A stretch of 64,000 nucleotides of DNA from Caulifigura coniformis (GCF_007745175.1 NZ_CP036271.1:2438154-2502153), one strand, 5' to 3'. Shown: positions 52,529-62,450, numbered from the stretch's first letter. Translations and numbers: made by a program. Notes: generated from the letters alone by a model not told the origin.

Positions 52529-52559
52529 CCGGCCCGCTCGCAGGCCGTTGGCGGATCCT

Positions 52560-52607
52560 CGTTCCCAAGCTCCGCTTGGGAACGCCCCGCCCCGAAGCTC
52601 CGCTTCG
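52560..52607. repeat. Two-hairpin palindromic repeat, copy 3
   Basis: Arms CGTTCCCAAGC and GCTTGGGAACG (52560-52584) and the second hairpin GAAGC-tcc-GCTTC (52594-52606), between thiC and bioB. The first loop is shortened relative to copies 1 and 2. Confidence 0.75.
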
Positions 52608-52770
52608 CGCCACAAGCGCGGAAACTCCAACCAGAACGCGCCCATCGTCTGGCGCGCTCCCCGACTTGCCAACCACCCGATTGCGACCCCCCCAACCACC
52701 CCGATACACTCCGCCCGCCCCTTTTTGCGGGCCTTTGTGAGTCGCGAAGCGTTCAACGAGGTAGCTCGGA

Positions 52771-53844
52771 ATGTCGGTTGGTTCGGTCGAAACTGAGGTC
52801 GGTTCGCGGTGGCATGCGCTGGCGGCAAAGGTCCTGTCCGGCGGAGAAATCTCCCGCGACGAGGCCCACGAAATCCTCGCCTGCCCGGATGTCGAAATGC
52901 CCGACCTCCTCGCCGCCGCCTTCCGCATCCGCCGGAAGCATTTCGGCCTGAAGGTCCACTTCTACTACCTGAAGAACGCCAAGAGCGGTCTCTGCCCCGA
53001 AGACTGCAGCTACTGCTCCCAGTCCAAGATTTCCGACGCCCCGATCGAACGCTACTCGATCGCCAACGAACGCGTCCTCCTCGAAGGCGCCCGCCGCGCC
53101 AAGGAATCGCAGGCACGCACCTATTGCATCGTCGCCAGCGGCCGCGGCCCAGGCGACCGTGAAGTCGATCACGTCTGCAACACCGTCAAGAAGATCAAGG
53201 ACGAAACCGGCCTCCACATCTGCGTCTGCCTTGGCCTCCTGAAGCCCGATCAGGCCCGCCGTCTCGCCGAAGCCGGCGTCGACCGCGTCAATCACAACCT
53301 CAACACCAGCCGCCGCTTCTACGAAGAAATCTGCACCACCCACACCTTCCAGGATCGCATCGACACGCTGAATGTCGTCCGCGAAAGCGGCATGGAGCTC
53401 TGCTCCGGCCTCATCGTCGGCATGGGCGAAACGCCGGAAGACATCGTTGACGTCGTCATGGAACTCCGCGGCCTGAAGGTCGAGTCGATCCCCGTCAACT
53501 TCCTGCACCCCGTTGACGGCACGCCCCTCGCCCAGAAGGCCGACCTCAACCCCCGCGAATGCCTCCGGGCGCTCTGCCTCCTGCGGTTCGCTCACCCGAC
53601 CGTCGAGATCCGCATCGCCGGCGGCCGCGAACTGAACCTCCGCTGGCTGCAGCCCATGGGCCTCTACCCGGCGAATTCCATGTTCGTCAGCGACTACCTG
53701 ACGACCAAGGGCCAGCCGGCCGACGAAGATTTCAAGATGGTCCGCGATCTCGGATTCGAAATCGTCACCGGCGATCACATGGAGTCGCCCTGCGATTCGC
53801 ACGACGACTGCGAACTGGAAGCGGCAGAGGCTGCAACAGCCTGA
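52771..53844 (+). CDS. bioB: Biotin synthase
   Basis: 357 residues. Radical-SAM sulfur insertion enzyme converting dethiobiotin to biotin. The radical-SAM cluster CPEDCSYCSQS lies at about residues 75-85, with the CxxxCxxC spacing. The BioB signatures YCIVASGRGPGDREV, VNHNLNTSRRFYEEICTTHTFQDRIDTL, SGLIVGMGET, PVNFLHPVDGTPL, RIAGGRELNLR and YLTTKGQPADEDFKM follow. A GAGGT ribosome site precedes the ATG at 52771. It lies 243 bases after thiC across a palindromic repeat; no other bio genes are in the window. Confidence 0.96.
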   Translation: MSVGSVETEVGSRWHALAAKVLSGGEISRDEAHEILACPDVEMPDLLAAAFRIRRKHFGLKVHFYYLKNAKSGLCPEDCSYCSQSKISDAPIERYSIANERVLLEGARRAKESQARTYCIVASGRGPGDREVDHVCNTVKKIKDETGLHICVCLGLLKPDQARRLAEAGVDRVNHNLNTSRRFYEEICTTHTFQDRIDTLNVVRESGMELCSGLIVGMGETPEDIVDVVMELRGLKVESIPVNFLHPVDGTPLAQKADLNPRECLRALCLLRFAHPTVEIRIAGGRELNLRWLQPMGLYPANSMFVSDYLTTKGQPADEDFKMVRDLGFEIVTGDHMESPCDSHDDCELEAAEAATA

Positions 53845-53880
53845 TCGGTTTGACCTCCCCTGATTGGCAACGGGTGTCTC

Positions 53881-54627
53881 GTGCGAGTCGTCCTCCTCGG
53901 AACCGGCGGCTATCACCCCAGTGAGGAGCGGCATACCGCGTGCATCATGCTCCCGGAAGCGGGCCTTGTGCTCGACGCCGGGACCGGCGCGTTCCGCATT
54001 CCGCAGCACCTGGCGACGCGGGAACTCGACGTCTTCCTGTCGCACGCGCATCTCGATCACGTCGTCGGGCTCACCTATCTGCTCGCCCCCCTGGCGCTCA
54101 AGCAGCTCGATGCCGTCCGCGTCCATGCGACCGACGTGGTCCTCAAGGCACTCCGTGAGCACCTGTTTTCAGCCCCGCTGTTTCCCGTGATGCCTGCGTT
54201 CGATCTCCGGCCGCTCACCGGCTCATCTGTGGAGCTCGCAGGTCTGCGCGTCCGCTGGCAGGTTCTCGCCGGGCACCCCGGCTCCTCCATGGCCTACCGC
54301 ATCGAGTCGACCGCCGGACCAGCGAAGTCGCTCGCCTATGTGACCGATACCGTCGCGGATGGAACCTACCGCGAGTTCGTCCGCGACGCCGATGTCCTGA
54401 TCCACGAATGCTACTTCCCAGACGCCCTCGAAGAGTGGGCCGTGAAGACGGGGCACAGCACGACGTCGAAAGTGCTGGAACTGGCGCGCGCAGCGAACGT
54501 CGGCCGGCTGGTGCTGGTCCATGTCGACCCTCGTTCCAGCGGCCCCGATCCCCTGGGACTCGCCGGTGTCCAGCAGGTCTTCACCCGCGTCGAAGTGGCG
54601 CGCGACGGGCTGGAAATCGACTTCTGA
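53881..54627 (+). CDS. MBL-fold hydrolase (RNase Z-like)
   Basis: 248 residues from GTG 53881. Metallo-beta-lactamase fold with the motif LSHAHLDHVVGL (about 58-69), AGHPGSSMAYRIES, an aspartate in LAYVTDTVADGTY, HECYFPD and GHSTTSKV, all in the order of RNase Z/ElaC and phosphorylcholine-esterase-like enzymes. The specific RNase Z exosite arm is not evident, so the substrate is open. It starts 36 bases after bioB, possibly co-transcribed. Confidence 0.82.
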   Translation: MRVVLLGTGGYHPSEERHTACIMLPEAGLVLDAGTGAFRIPQHLATRELDVFLSHAHLDHVVGLTYLLAPLALKQLDAVRVHATDVVLKALREHLFSAPLFPVMPAFDLRPLTGSSVELAGLRVRWQVLAGHPGSSMAYRIESTAGPAKSLAYVTDTVADGTYREFVRDADVLIHECYFPDALEEWAVKTGHSTTSKVLELARAANVGRLVLVHVDPRSSGPDPLGLAGVQQVFTRVEVARDGLEIDF

Positions 54628-54668
54628 AAACGAAAACACCCCGGATGCTCGGAAGCAGCCGGGGTGCT
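54627..54668 (-). terminator. Intrinsic terminator on the minus strand
   Basis: CACCCCGG (54637-54644) and CCGGGGTG (54659-54666) form the stem; on the minus strand TTTTCGTTTT follows. It ends the 54686-57088 gene. Confidence 0.7.
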
Positions 54669-54685
54669 GGAACTCGCAGCGTGCG

Positions 54686-57088
54686 TCACTTGTTCGCGTA
54701 GGCCGCGGGGTTCGCGACGAACGTGTCCTTGTTCTCGGGCGACGCGAACAGGTACAGCCGTCCCTTGAACCAGGCCGAATTGTCGAGCACTCCCTCGACG
54801 GCGTCTCCCGACTGCTGGTGGATCACCACGTCGTACCCGTTGCCGGCCGGTGTGTACTTCTCCGGATCGGCCAGGAACGTCTGGAGCGCCTCGGCCGACG
54901 ACAGGGCATACACCCGCCCGTTGTGCTGCACGCGGAACTGCGACTGGCCATCGGCCAGATCGCGATGATCCCGCAGGCGGACCGGGCAGAATCCCTTCAG
55001 ACCCTGCATCCCCTTGCGCGAGGCAATCTGCTCATACTTCGACTGCGTGTAGCTGCTTCGCTCAGGGACGTTCGACGGCGCCGCGGGCGAATCCGACACC
55101 GGCTGCACGTTCGTCGAGATCAAGGCCGGAGGTGCAATCTCCGTCGGCTCAGGAAGCGGAACGGGCAGCGGAAGCGGAACCGGATCGACGGCCGCCGCAG
55201 CCTCCCCTGAAGGCTCGACCGCGACCGGCGGGAAGAACATGCCGCGATTCTCGCGAGCGGCGACCGGAGCCCCAGGCTCGGCCGGCAACTCTTCGAGCGA
55301 CCGCCCGGTATAAGGGCCAGTCGACTCGACCTTCGTGCTCGGAGCGGCAGAGTCGGCCAGCTCGTTTGTCACGACCGGTTCGGAGGCCGGAATCGGAGCG
55401 GCCGCAATCGGCTGTTCCACCGTGGCGGACGCCTGTTCGGGAACGACGTTCTTCCCCGGAGAGAAGCCGCCGGCCGCGATGCCACCCTTCTTCAAGGGAG
55501 CCGGCGTGATGGCCGGGGCGTCGACCACCGTCGCTTCGACCTTCGCTTCCACCTTCGGCGTCTCGACCGGAGCTGGTTCTTCGTCCTTGAACAGCTCACT
55601 CGCCTGGGTTTTCGCCTTCGCGGCAGAACCGACCGTCGCAGCGGCGGCGACCGGCAGCGTCCGCACCGCAGGCGTCACGACGGGAGGCGGAAGCTCTTCC
55701 ACCACCGGTGGGACCACCGGCGTTTCCGGGTTCGTGAACCGGGCGATCTCCGCCATCGCCGGATCCTGCTCCGGCCCCGGGACATCGGCGCTCGGCGCCA
55801 ATGGAAGATCGTCGCTGTTGGCCAAGAGCTGGGCAGCCGGGTTCGGCACATACGGCTTCGGCTCGACCGGCGGCTCCTGGGCAGCCGGAGTGCTGCTGCC
55901 GAAGCGGCCGAGGAAGCCCTTCTTCGGAATCTTCGGATCGGCCGCCATCTCGTAGTCGGTTTCAATCGGCGTGCCGACAATCAGATCTTCCGCATCGGGC
56001 AGTTGGATCGGCTCCGGCGCCGGCTCCACGTTTGGAGGAACGACGCCCGCCGTGATGATCGGCGTCGGCTGCTGCTGGGCCGCCGGACCAGGATACGCGA
56101 ACCCGTGTCCGACAGGCTGCTGAAGCTGCAACTGCGGCTGCGGCTGCGGCGGAATCGCAACGAATGACTGCTGCGGCACCACCATCGGGGTCAACGACGG
56201 ACCGGACGTCCGCGGCTGACTCGGCGACTCGTCAAACTCCAACCCATCCAGTTCCTTCTCGGCCAGGCCCTCTCCCGGGAAGAACTCCGGATCCTCATCA
56301 GGCTCGGTCGAAATTGGCTGCGACACAGGAACCTGCGGCGAAACAGGAACCTGCGGAGGAGCGGCCTGCGGAACGTAACCAGCTGTCGGGGCGAAGCCCG
56401 GCTGGGGGTAGTAGCCCTGCGGCGGCGCGTATCCGGCCGGCGGGGCGTATCCAGGCTGCGGCACATACCCCGGAGGAGCATAGCCGGGCGGTGCATATCC
56501 CGGAGGGGCATAACCCGGCGCTGCGACGTAGCCCGGAGGCACAGCGTAGCCCGGCTGCGGAGCATAACCGGCCGGAGGCGCGTACTGGGGAACCGGTGCC
56601 GGAGCCGGCTGCGGGGCCATCCCCGGCATCTGCGGAGCCTGACGCCCCGATTCTTCATACAGCCGCTGAAGCTCTCGGGAGACGGCGCTCCCCTCCTGAC
56701 CCGTCATCTGCTGCTGAAGCGCGTTGTACTGCGGCGGCGTCTGCGTCGCCGGCGCTCCGGCCGGGTAGTACACCGGCTGCGGAACATAAACCGGGGCCGC
56801 AACCGGCTGGGCCGCGGCCTGCGGAGCAATCACCACCGCCTGGCGGGGCGGCTGCCGCCGCAGCCCGACCACGTTGATCGACGCATCCGACTGGCGAACC
56901 GACGGCGTAGCGCTTGCGTTTCGCCCCGGGGCGACCAGCGACTGCTCGGCGTTGGCCGGCTTCTCTTTGCGAGCCGGAATCAGTCCGCCGTGAGCCAGCG
57001 GAATGATCGCCATCGACAGACCGGCGGTCGTCACACCGGTCGCCATCCAGCGGGCCAAACGATCTACAGATTGATTACGAACCGTCAT
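54686..57088 (-). CDS. Large Pro-rich secreted protein with C-terminal YHS-like domains
   Basis: 800 residues from ATG 57088, with GGGAG upstream (an extension to 57310 is domain-free). An N-terminal hydrophobic segment at about 12-32 acts as signal or anchor. Residues about 165-245 contain runs of GYAPP/GYVPQ units. The middle (about 250-660) is low-complexity, rich in Pro, Ala, Glu and Val. The last 110 residues hold two similar YHS-type units: LKGFCPVRLRDHR ... VYALSSAEALQTFLADPEKYTPA and WFKGRLYLFASPENKDTFVANPAAYA. No catalytic motif is seen. Divergent from sppA. Confidence 0.72.
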   Translation of the reverse strand: MTVRNQSVDRLARWMATGVTTAGLSMAIIPLAHGGLIPARKEKPANAEQSLVAPGRNASATPSVRQSDASINVVGLRRQPPRQAVVIAPQAAAQPVAAPVYVPQPVYYPAGAPATQTPPQYNALQQQMTGQEGSAVSRELQRLYEESGRQAPQMPGMAPQPAPAPVPQYAPPAGYAPQPGYAVPPGYVAAPGYAPPGYAPPGYAPPGYVPQPGYAPPAGYAPPQGYYPQPGFAPTAGYVPQAAPPQVPVSPQVPVSQPISTEPDEDPEFFPGEGLAEKELDGLEFDESPSQPRTSGPSLTPMVVPQQSFVAIPPQPQPQLQLQQPVGHGFAYPGPAAQQQPTPIITAGVVPPNVEPAPEPIQLPDAEDLIVGTPIETDYEMAADPKIPKKGFLGRFGSSTPAAQEPPVEPKPYVPNPAAQLLANSDDLPLAPSADVPGPEQDPAMAEIARFTNPETPVVPPVVEELPPPVVTPAVRTLPVAAAATVGSAAKAKTQASELFKDEEPAPVETPKVEAKVEATVVDAPAITPAPLKKGGIAAGGFSPGKNVVPEQASATVEQPIAAAPIPASEPVVTNELADSAAPSTKVESTGPYTGRSLEELPAEPGAPVAARENRGMFFPPVAVEPSGEAAAAVDPVPLPLPVPLPEPTEIAPPALISTNVQPVSDSPAAPSNVPERSSYTQSKYEQIASRKGMQGLKGFCPVRLRDHRDLADGQSQFRVQHNGRVYALSSAEALQTFLADPEKYTPAGNGYDVVIHQQSGDAVEGVLDNSAWFKGRLYLFASPENKDTFVANPAAYANK

Positions 57089-57313
57089 ACAGCCGCTCCC
57101 TGGCAAATGGCCCGCACGGCCGTCGGATTGGACCTGTTCACCAAAGTCCATACGATCGGTCAGCACGGCGTCGACCGTTTTATCGTCGGCCCGGCGGACG
57201 ATCTGTGACGGCTCTAAGGGCCGAAGCGATTGTTTTCCCTTGCAAGAATCGTCGCTGACCGTGCTTACGGCTTTGTCGGCAAGCTCACCGCGACTTACCA
57301 GGATTGCCATTTG

Positions 57314-58336
57314 ATGCCGGAAGCCCCTCCGTATTACGTCCCTCCGCCCCCTCCGCCAGCCCCTCCGCGATCCCGCAAATGGCTGGTCCGGCTGCTCGTA
57401 TTCCTTTTGCTGCTCTCACTTCTGGCGAATTTCGCCCAGTCCGTGGCCTTCCAGGAATACGCCTCCGGAGAGAAGCCCTACGAAAAGTTCCACTCGGGAG
57501 AATTGATCGCCACCGACAAGATCGCACGGCTGGAAATCAGCGGCGTCATCATGCCGCCGTCCACCGACCGCTGGCTGAAGGCGATCAAGAAAATCTCGGA
57601 AGACGATGCGGTCAAAGGGGTCGTCCTCATCATCGATAGCCCGGGCGGACTCGTGGCCGACAGCCACCAGATCTACCACCGCCTCCAGAAGCTCGCCGAG
57701 AAGAAGCCCATTGTCGTCTCGATGAAGCGGCTCGCCGCCTCGGGCGGCTACTACGTCGCGATGGGAGCCGGACCGAAAGCGAAGCTCTTCGTCGAGCCCA
57801 CCACCTGGGTCGGCTCGATCGGCGTGATCGTTCCGCGCTACGACGTCTCCGACTTCGCAAAGCAGTGGGGCATCAAGTCCGAACCGCTCGTGACCGGCCC
57901 GCTCAAGAATACTCTCGATCCCCTCAACCCCATGAAGCCGGAAGAGGAAGCGGTCTGGAAAGCGATCATCGACGACGCATTCGCACGGTTCGTCAACGTC
58001 ATCGACACCGGCCGCGCCAGGTTGGATGACGCGGCGATCCGCAAACTCGCCACGGGGCAGATCTACACCGCACAGCAGGGGCTCGAGAACGGGTTGGTCG
58101 ACGTCATCGGCTACGACGACGACGCCACCGAAGACCTCAAGACGCAGCTGGGACTCAAGTCCGCCCGGATCGTCGAATACCAGTTCCCCACCGGGCTCTT
58201 CGATGTGCTGAGCGCCAGCAGCGAGTCCGCCGCCTCGTCTTCCGCGGCCATCGATCCCCTGAAGCGGCTGTTTGAAGCCAACGTCCCGCGCGCCATGTAC
58301 CTGTTCGGCTGGCGTCCCGGCATGGCCCAGGAGTAG
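57314..58336 (+). CDS. sppA: Signal peptide peptidase SppA (S49 family)
   Basis: 340 residues from ATG 57314. A Pro-rich cytoplasmic start is followed by a membrane anchor at about 22-40 (WLVRLLVFLLLLSLLANFAQSVAF). The S49 domain has VVLIIDSPGGLVADSHQIYHRL, the nucleophile region KRLAASGGYYVAMGA and the TTWVGSIGVIVPRYDVSDFAKQWGI loop. The length is that of the short, single-domain SppA, which works as an oligomer. It clears cleaved signal peptides in the membrane. gatC starts eight bases after its stop. Confidence 0.9.
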   Translation: MPEAPPYYVPPPPPPAPPRSRKWLVRLLVFLLLLSLLANFAQSVAFQEYASGEKPYEKFHSGELIATDKIARLEISGVIMPPSTDRWLKAIKKISEDDAVKGVVLIIDSPGGLVADSHQIYHRLQKLAEKKPIVVSMKRLAASGGYYVAMGAGPKAKLFVEPTTWVGSIGVIVPRYDVSDFAKQWGIKSEPLVTGPLKNTLDPLNPMKPEEEAVWKAIIDDAFARFVNVIDTGRARLDDAAIRKLATGQIYTAQQGLENGLVDVIGYDDDATEDLKTQLGLKSARIVEYQFPTGLFDVLSASSESAASSSAAIDPLKRLFEANVPRAMYLFGWRPGMAQE

Positions 58337-58344
58337 AAGCAGAC

Positions 58345-58644
58345 ATGTCCGATGAACTCACCCCCGATGTCGTCCGGCGAGTCGCCCGGCTCAGCCGGCT
58401 GAAACTCGACGAACCTCAGGTCGCGAAGCTCGCAAACGAGCTGTCGAAAGTGCTGCACTACGTCGACCAGCTCAACGAGCTCGACGTCTCGAACGTCGAA
58501 CCGATGGCCCACGCCATCGAGCTGACGAACGTGTTCCGCGCCGACGATCCCCGGCCATCGCTTCCCCGCGAAGCCGCCCTCTCCAACGCCCCCAGGTCCG
58601 ACGGAAAGTACTTCCTCGTCCCGCCGATCCTGGATGAGAAGTGA
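58345..58644 (+). CDS. gatC: Asp-tRNA(Asn)/Glu-tRNA(Gln) amidotransferase subunit C
   Basis: 99 residues. Family pattern LTPDVVRRVARLSRLKLDEPQVAKLANELSKVLHYVDQLNELDVSNVEPMAHAI, then VFRADDPRPSLPREAALSNAPRSDGKYFLVPPIL, which covers the whole GatC fold. It belts GatA to GatB in the heterotrimer that amidates mischarged tRNAs. It lies nine bases behind sppA and 200 bases ahead of gatA. Confidence 0.93.
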   Translation: MSDELTPDVVRRVARLSRLKLDEPQVAKLANELSKVLHYVDQLNELDVSNVEPMAHAIELTNVFRADDPRPSLPREAALSNAPRSDGKYFLVPPILDEK

Positions 58645-58844
58645 CCTTGTGGAGCTTTTCAGAGAATGAACTGCGAATGTCGTTCTTCGAAGCAGGGCGC
58701 CCTTCTCTGATCAACTCCTGGCAGGGACATCACCCTCGAGTCGAAGCCACGGTTCATTCTCGCTGAGGCCCCGTCCTCTGTTTTTATCCGTCTCATCCGT
58801 CTGATCCGTGGTTCTCTTTTTTCTGACGAATTGTTCGTGGCTCC

Positions 58845-60293
58845 ATGACGTCTGACCTGATCTCCCAACTGACCTCCGGCGCGCTCACCTCCGTGGCTCT
58901 CACAGAGCGCTGCCTGGCCCTGATCGCCCAGCGCGATGGAGCGATCGGCGCATTCCTGCATGTCGACCGCGAAGACGCCCTGAAGCAGGCCGCCGAGGTC
59001 GATGCGCGCCGCGGCCGCGGCGAAGCCCTCGGCCCCCTCGCCGGCATCCCCATCGCCATCAAGGACGTCCTCTGCCAGACCGGCCAACCGACCACCTGCG
59101 CCAGCCGCATGCTGAAGTCGTTTGTCCCTCCCTACGACGCACACGCGGTTACGAAGCTGAAACAGGCCGGGGCCGTCCTCCTCGGCCGGGCGAACATGGA
59201 CGAGTTCGCCATGGGCTCGTCCTGCGAGAACTCGGCCTACAAGGTCACGCGCAATCCCTGGAACCTCGACCGCACCCCGGGTGGCTCCAGCGGCGGCTCC
59301 GCTGCAGCCGTCGCCGGAGGAATGACGCCCCTCTCGCTGGGAACCGACACCGGGGGCTCGATCCGCCAGCCCGCCTCCTTCTGCGGCGTCGTCGGCATGA
59401 AACCGACCTATGGCCGTGTCTCCCGCTATGGCCTCGTCGCGTACGCCAGTTCACTCGACCAGATCGGACCATTTGCCCCCGATGTGTTCGGCGCGGCGGC
59501 CCTCCTGGAAGCGATCGAGGGGCACGACCCGCGCGACTCCACTTCCGTGAACCGCCCCGCGCAAGGCTACACGAAAACTCTCGAACAGCCCCTGGCCGGC
59601 CTGCGCGTCGGCGTCGTGCGGGAGCACTTTGTCGAAGGCCTCGACGCCGACGTCGCCGGAGCAACGCGCCAGGCGATCGACGTCTACAAGTCGCTCGGCG
59701 CCACCGTCGTCGACATCTCGCTCCCTCACTCGAAGTACTGCATCGCCGCCTACTACCTGATCGCGTCGTGCGAGGCGTCGAGCAATCTCGCGCGGTACGA
59801 CGGAGTCCACTACGGCCACCGCGCGGCGAACTTCGACGGCATGATCGACATGTACGCCGCATCCCGCGGCGAAGGCTTCGGCGAAGAAGTCAAGCGGCGC
59901 ATCATGCTCGGTACGTTCGCGCTCTCCTCCGGTTACTACGAGGCCTACTACCTCAAGGCCCTCAAGGTCCGTCGACTGATCCGGCAGGATTTCGACAAGG
60001 CGTTCGAGCAGGTCGACCTCATCGTCTCGCCCGTCTCCCCGACGCCCGCCTTTCCCCTCGGCTCCCTGACGACCGACCCGCTGGCGATGTACCTCATGGA
60101 CATCTACACCATCAGCGCCAACCTCGCCGGTCTCCCGGGAATCTCCATCCCCTGCGGCTTCAGCAGCGACGGACTGCCAATCGGCCTGCAGCTTCAGGCC
60201 CCCCCGTTCGAGGAAGAACGGCTGTTGCGCGCCGCGCGCATGTACGAAAAAGCCACCAGCTGGACGCGCCTCGCGCCGACGCCCGCCGCGTGA
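58845..60293 (+). CDS. gatA: Asp-tRNA(Asn)/Glu-tRNA(Gln) amidotransferase subunit A
   Basis: 482 residues. The amidase-signature subunit that produces ammonia from Gln. The catalytic Lys is in PIAIKDVLC, and the Ser pair is in the glycine-rich stretch [18 protein letters not shown] and [32 protein letters not shown]. The C-terminal end [19 protein letters not shown] ... [13 protein letters not shown] is intact. A minor in-frame upstream stretch was not used. gatB is not in the window, as is common when gat genes are split. Confidence 0.96.
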   Translation: MTSDLISQLTSGALTSVALTERCLALIAQRDGAIGAFLHVDREDALKQAAEVDARRGRGEALGPLAGIPIAIKDVLCQTGQPTTCASRMLKSFVPPYDAHAVTKLKQAGAVLLGRANMDEFAMGSSCENSAYKVTRNPWNLDRTPGGSSGGSAAAVAGGMTPLSLGTDTGGSIRQPASFCGVVGMKPTYGRVSRYGLVAYASSLDQIGPFAPDVFGAAALLEAIEGHDPRDSTSVNRPAQGYTKTLEQPLAGLRVGVVREHFVEGLDADVAGATRQAIDVYKSLGATVVDISLPHSKYCIAAYYLIASCEASSNLARYDGVHYGHRAANFDGMIDMYAASRGEGFGEEVKRRIMLGTFALSSGYYEAYYLKALKVRRLIRQDFDKAFEQVDLIVSPVSPTPAFPLGSLTTDPLAMYLMDIYTISANLAGLPGISIPCGFSSDGLPIGLQLQAPPFEEERLLRAARMYEKATSWTRLAPTPAA

Positions 60294-60301
60294 ACTTCGC
60301 G

Positions 60302-60697
60302 TTACGGAAGCCGCTCCTCACCGCCGCTGCGTTTCAGCGCGACGCGGATTTTCTCTGCCGTCTCGGGCGACCGCAGTGCCCCCTTCCCGAATCCCGGCAA
60401 TGCCCCCTTGGCGACCGCCTCCGCCTGCGCGTCCGCTTTGTCGCTGACGAGCATCACGGGAACGCCAGGAGCCTGCGCCTGCAGTTCTTCGAGCAGCGCG
60501 ACGCCTGACGAACCATCCATGTCCAGCCGGCGGTTCACCAGCACGAGGTCATATTTCTCGGAGGCCACCCGGCTCAGCGCATCCCGCGCACTGTCGACGC
60601 TGTCGACCTCCGCTGAGTGATCCTGCTCGAAAAAACGCTCGAGCGAGGCGCTGTCGAAGCCACACTGGCCCACACTGAGCACGCGGGAAGAAGCCAT
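60302..60697 (-). CDS. Degenerate single-domain response regulator (receiver)
   Basis: 131 residues from ATG 60697. The beta-alpha receiver fold is visible (VLSVGQCGFDSASLERFFEQ; YDLVLVNRRLDMDGSSGVALLEEL; VPVMLVSDK; PGFGKGAL). The phosphoacceptor position reads VNRRLDMDG, with N where the usual D lies at the end of the third strand, and the N-terminal acidic pair is absent. The switch Lys is present. It may be a phospho-independent pseudo-receiver. It is convergent with gatA. Confidence 0.75.
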   Translation of the reverse strand: MASSRVLSVGQCGFDSASLERFFEQDHSAEVDSVDSARDALSRVASEKYDLVLVNRRLDMDGSSGVALLEELQAQAPGVPVMLVSDKADAQAEAVAKGALPGFGKGALRSPETAEKIRVALKRSGGEERLP

Positions 60698-60887
60698 TTC
60701 ACGAATCCCAGTACCTGCGACACGGGCCGATCGATTCGCGATTCGACACGGACGCTCCGTCCACGAAGTTCCCTCACCGCGCCCTGGCGGACGCTCGGCC
60801 TGATGGTAAACCGAAGCGCCCCACTCGCAAGGGGGGATGCGGCCCGCCAATTGCTCTGCCTTCGCGAATCCGAAGGAGAAAATCGCG

Positions 60888-62405
60888 ATGTTGCTGCTGG
60901 TCACAGGGGGAACCGGCGTCGTCGGACGCGGAGTGATCCCCGAATTGCTCGCCGCCGGACACCAGGTACGGTTGCTGTCGAGACACGCCGAAGAGCAGGC
61001 CGCAGAATGGCCCGCCGGTGTGGAGTGCCTCAACGGCGATGTCACGGACCCGGCCTCCCTCGATGAAGCGGCCCGTGGCTGCGACGTCGTGATCCACGTC
61101 ACCGGCATCGTCGATGAGAAGCCGCCGGAGATCACTTTCGAACGGGTCAACGTGGAAGGAACGCGCCACGTTCTCGAGGCGTCCAGCCGGGCCGGCGTGA
61201 AACGCTTCGTGTTCATCTCCTCGCTCGGAGCCGATCGCGGGACGTCCCCCTATCACCGATCGAAGATCGAGGCCGAACAGCTCGTTTCCAGGTTCCCGCG
61301 GGAGTGGGTGATCCTGCGTCCGGGCCACGTCTTCGGCCCCGGCGACGAGATGATTTCGATGGTCCTCAAGATGGTGAGGACGTCGCCCGTCGTTCCCGAG
61401 ATCGGCCTGGGACAGCATCGCTTCCAGCCGCTGTGGTTCAAGGATTTCGGCAAGGCCGTCGCGAAGTGCGTGACGCGCCCCGAGCTTTCCAGGCAAATCC
61501 TCGAAGTCGCCGGCGCCGAAGTGATCACCGTGTCCGAGCTTCTCCACACGCTGTCCGAACTGACCGATCGACCGGCGCTCCCGCTGCCGCTTCCCGCGTT
61601 CCTTGTGAAGAGCACGCTCTGGGCCTTCGAACGCGGCCGCCGGTTCCTCCCAGGCCAGGCGGAGCTCCCATTGAACGAATCCAAGCTGACGATGCTCGTC
61701 GAAGAGAACATGATCGCCGAAGGCGGGCCCAACGCCCTCGTCGACACGCTCGGCATCCCGCCGACTCCACTCGCCGATGCCCTCCGCGAACTGGCCGACA
61801 CGCTGCTTGAGAACCCGCTGCACACCGGTGTCGGCCGACTGGAACACAAGCAGTTCTGGATCGACCTCGCGGACGCCGCCGTCGACGCCGAAGGGCTGAT
61901 GACGTTGTTCAAGACCCGTATCAACGAGGTGATGCCCATCGATTTCAGTGCCGAGCCCGGCGCACCGCAGCAGGTGGAGAACGGCGCGACCCTCTGCGCA
62001 CACCTCCCCGGGCGGGGCAACATCCAGGTCCGCGTCCATCAATGCGATCCCGATCGGGTGACGTTCACGACCGTCGAAGGGCATCCGCTCGCCGGCGTCG
62101 TCAGCTTCTTCGCCGAAGGTCGCAGCCCCGGACTCCGTTTCACCGTCGAGACCATGGCCCGACCCGCCAACACGCTCGACTGGATCGCCATCAACCTTGC
62201 CGGCCGCTGGTTTCAGGACCTCACCTGGCAGAACGTGGCCGCCAGAATGGGCGAACTCAGCGGAGGCCAGTCTCCAGACGGCGTCCAGACCAAGGCAAGG
62301 ACCGTCGAAGGAGAAGAGGCCCGCCAGATCGAACAGTGGGCGGACGACTTCATCGCCACGCGGCGTCGCGAAAAGATGGAAGAAGAAATCGCCCTGAAGA
62401 ACTGA
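60888..62405 (+). CDS. NAD-dependent epimerase fused to a DUF1990-like domain
   Basis: 505 residues from ATG 60888, with AAGGAG nine bases upstream. The N-terminal half (residues 1-300) is an atypical SDR: LLLVTGGTGVVGRGV nucleotide motif, HVTGIVDE, FVFISSLGADRG, Tyr/Lys pair in SPYHRSKIEAE and RPGHVFGPGDEM. The C-terminal part (about 315-480) contains TVEGHPLAGVVSFFAEG and TVETMARPANTLDWIAINLAGRWFQDLTWQN, matching the DUF1990 pattern (EGHPLAGW ... RPAN). This pairing is known for sugar- or lipid-linked reductases; activity is unknown here. Confidence 0.82.
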   Translation: MLLLVTGGTGVVGRGVIPELLAAGHQVRLLSRHAEEQAAEWPAGVECLNGDVTDPASLDEAARGCDVVIHVTGIVDEKPPEITFERVNVEGTRHVLEASSRAGVKRFVFISSLGADRGTSPYHRSKIEAEQLVSRFPREWVILRPGHVFGPGDEMISMVLKMVRTSPVVPEIGLGQHRFQPLWFKDFGKAVAKCVTRPELSRQILEVAGAEVITVSELLHTLSELTDRPALPLPLPAFLVKSTLWAFERGRRFLPGQAELPLNESKLTMLVEENMIAEGGPNALVDTLGIPPTPLADALRELADTLLENPLHTGVGRLEHKQFWIDLADAAVDAEGLMTLFKTRINEVMPIDFSAEPGAPQQVENGATLCAHLPGRGNIQVRVHQCDPDRVTFTTVEGHPLAGVVSFFAEGRSPGLRFTVETMARPANTLDWIAINLAGRWFQDLTWQNVAARMGELSGGQSPDGVQTKARTVEGEEARQIEQWADDFIATRRREKMEEEIALKN

Positions 62406-62450
62406 CGCGCCACGTCCCCGTTTCGAGCGAGCAGTCCTCAAGGCAGCGAC

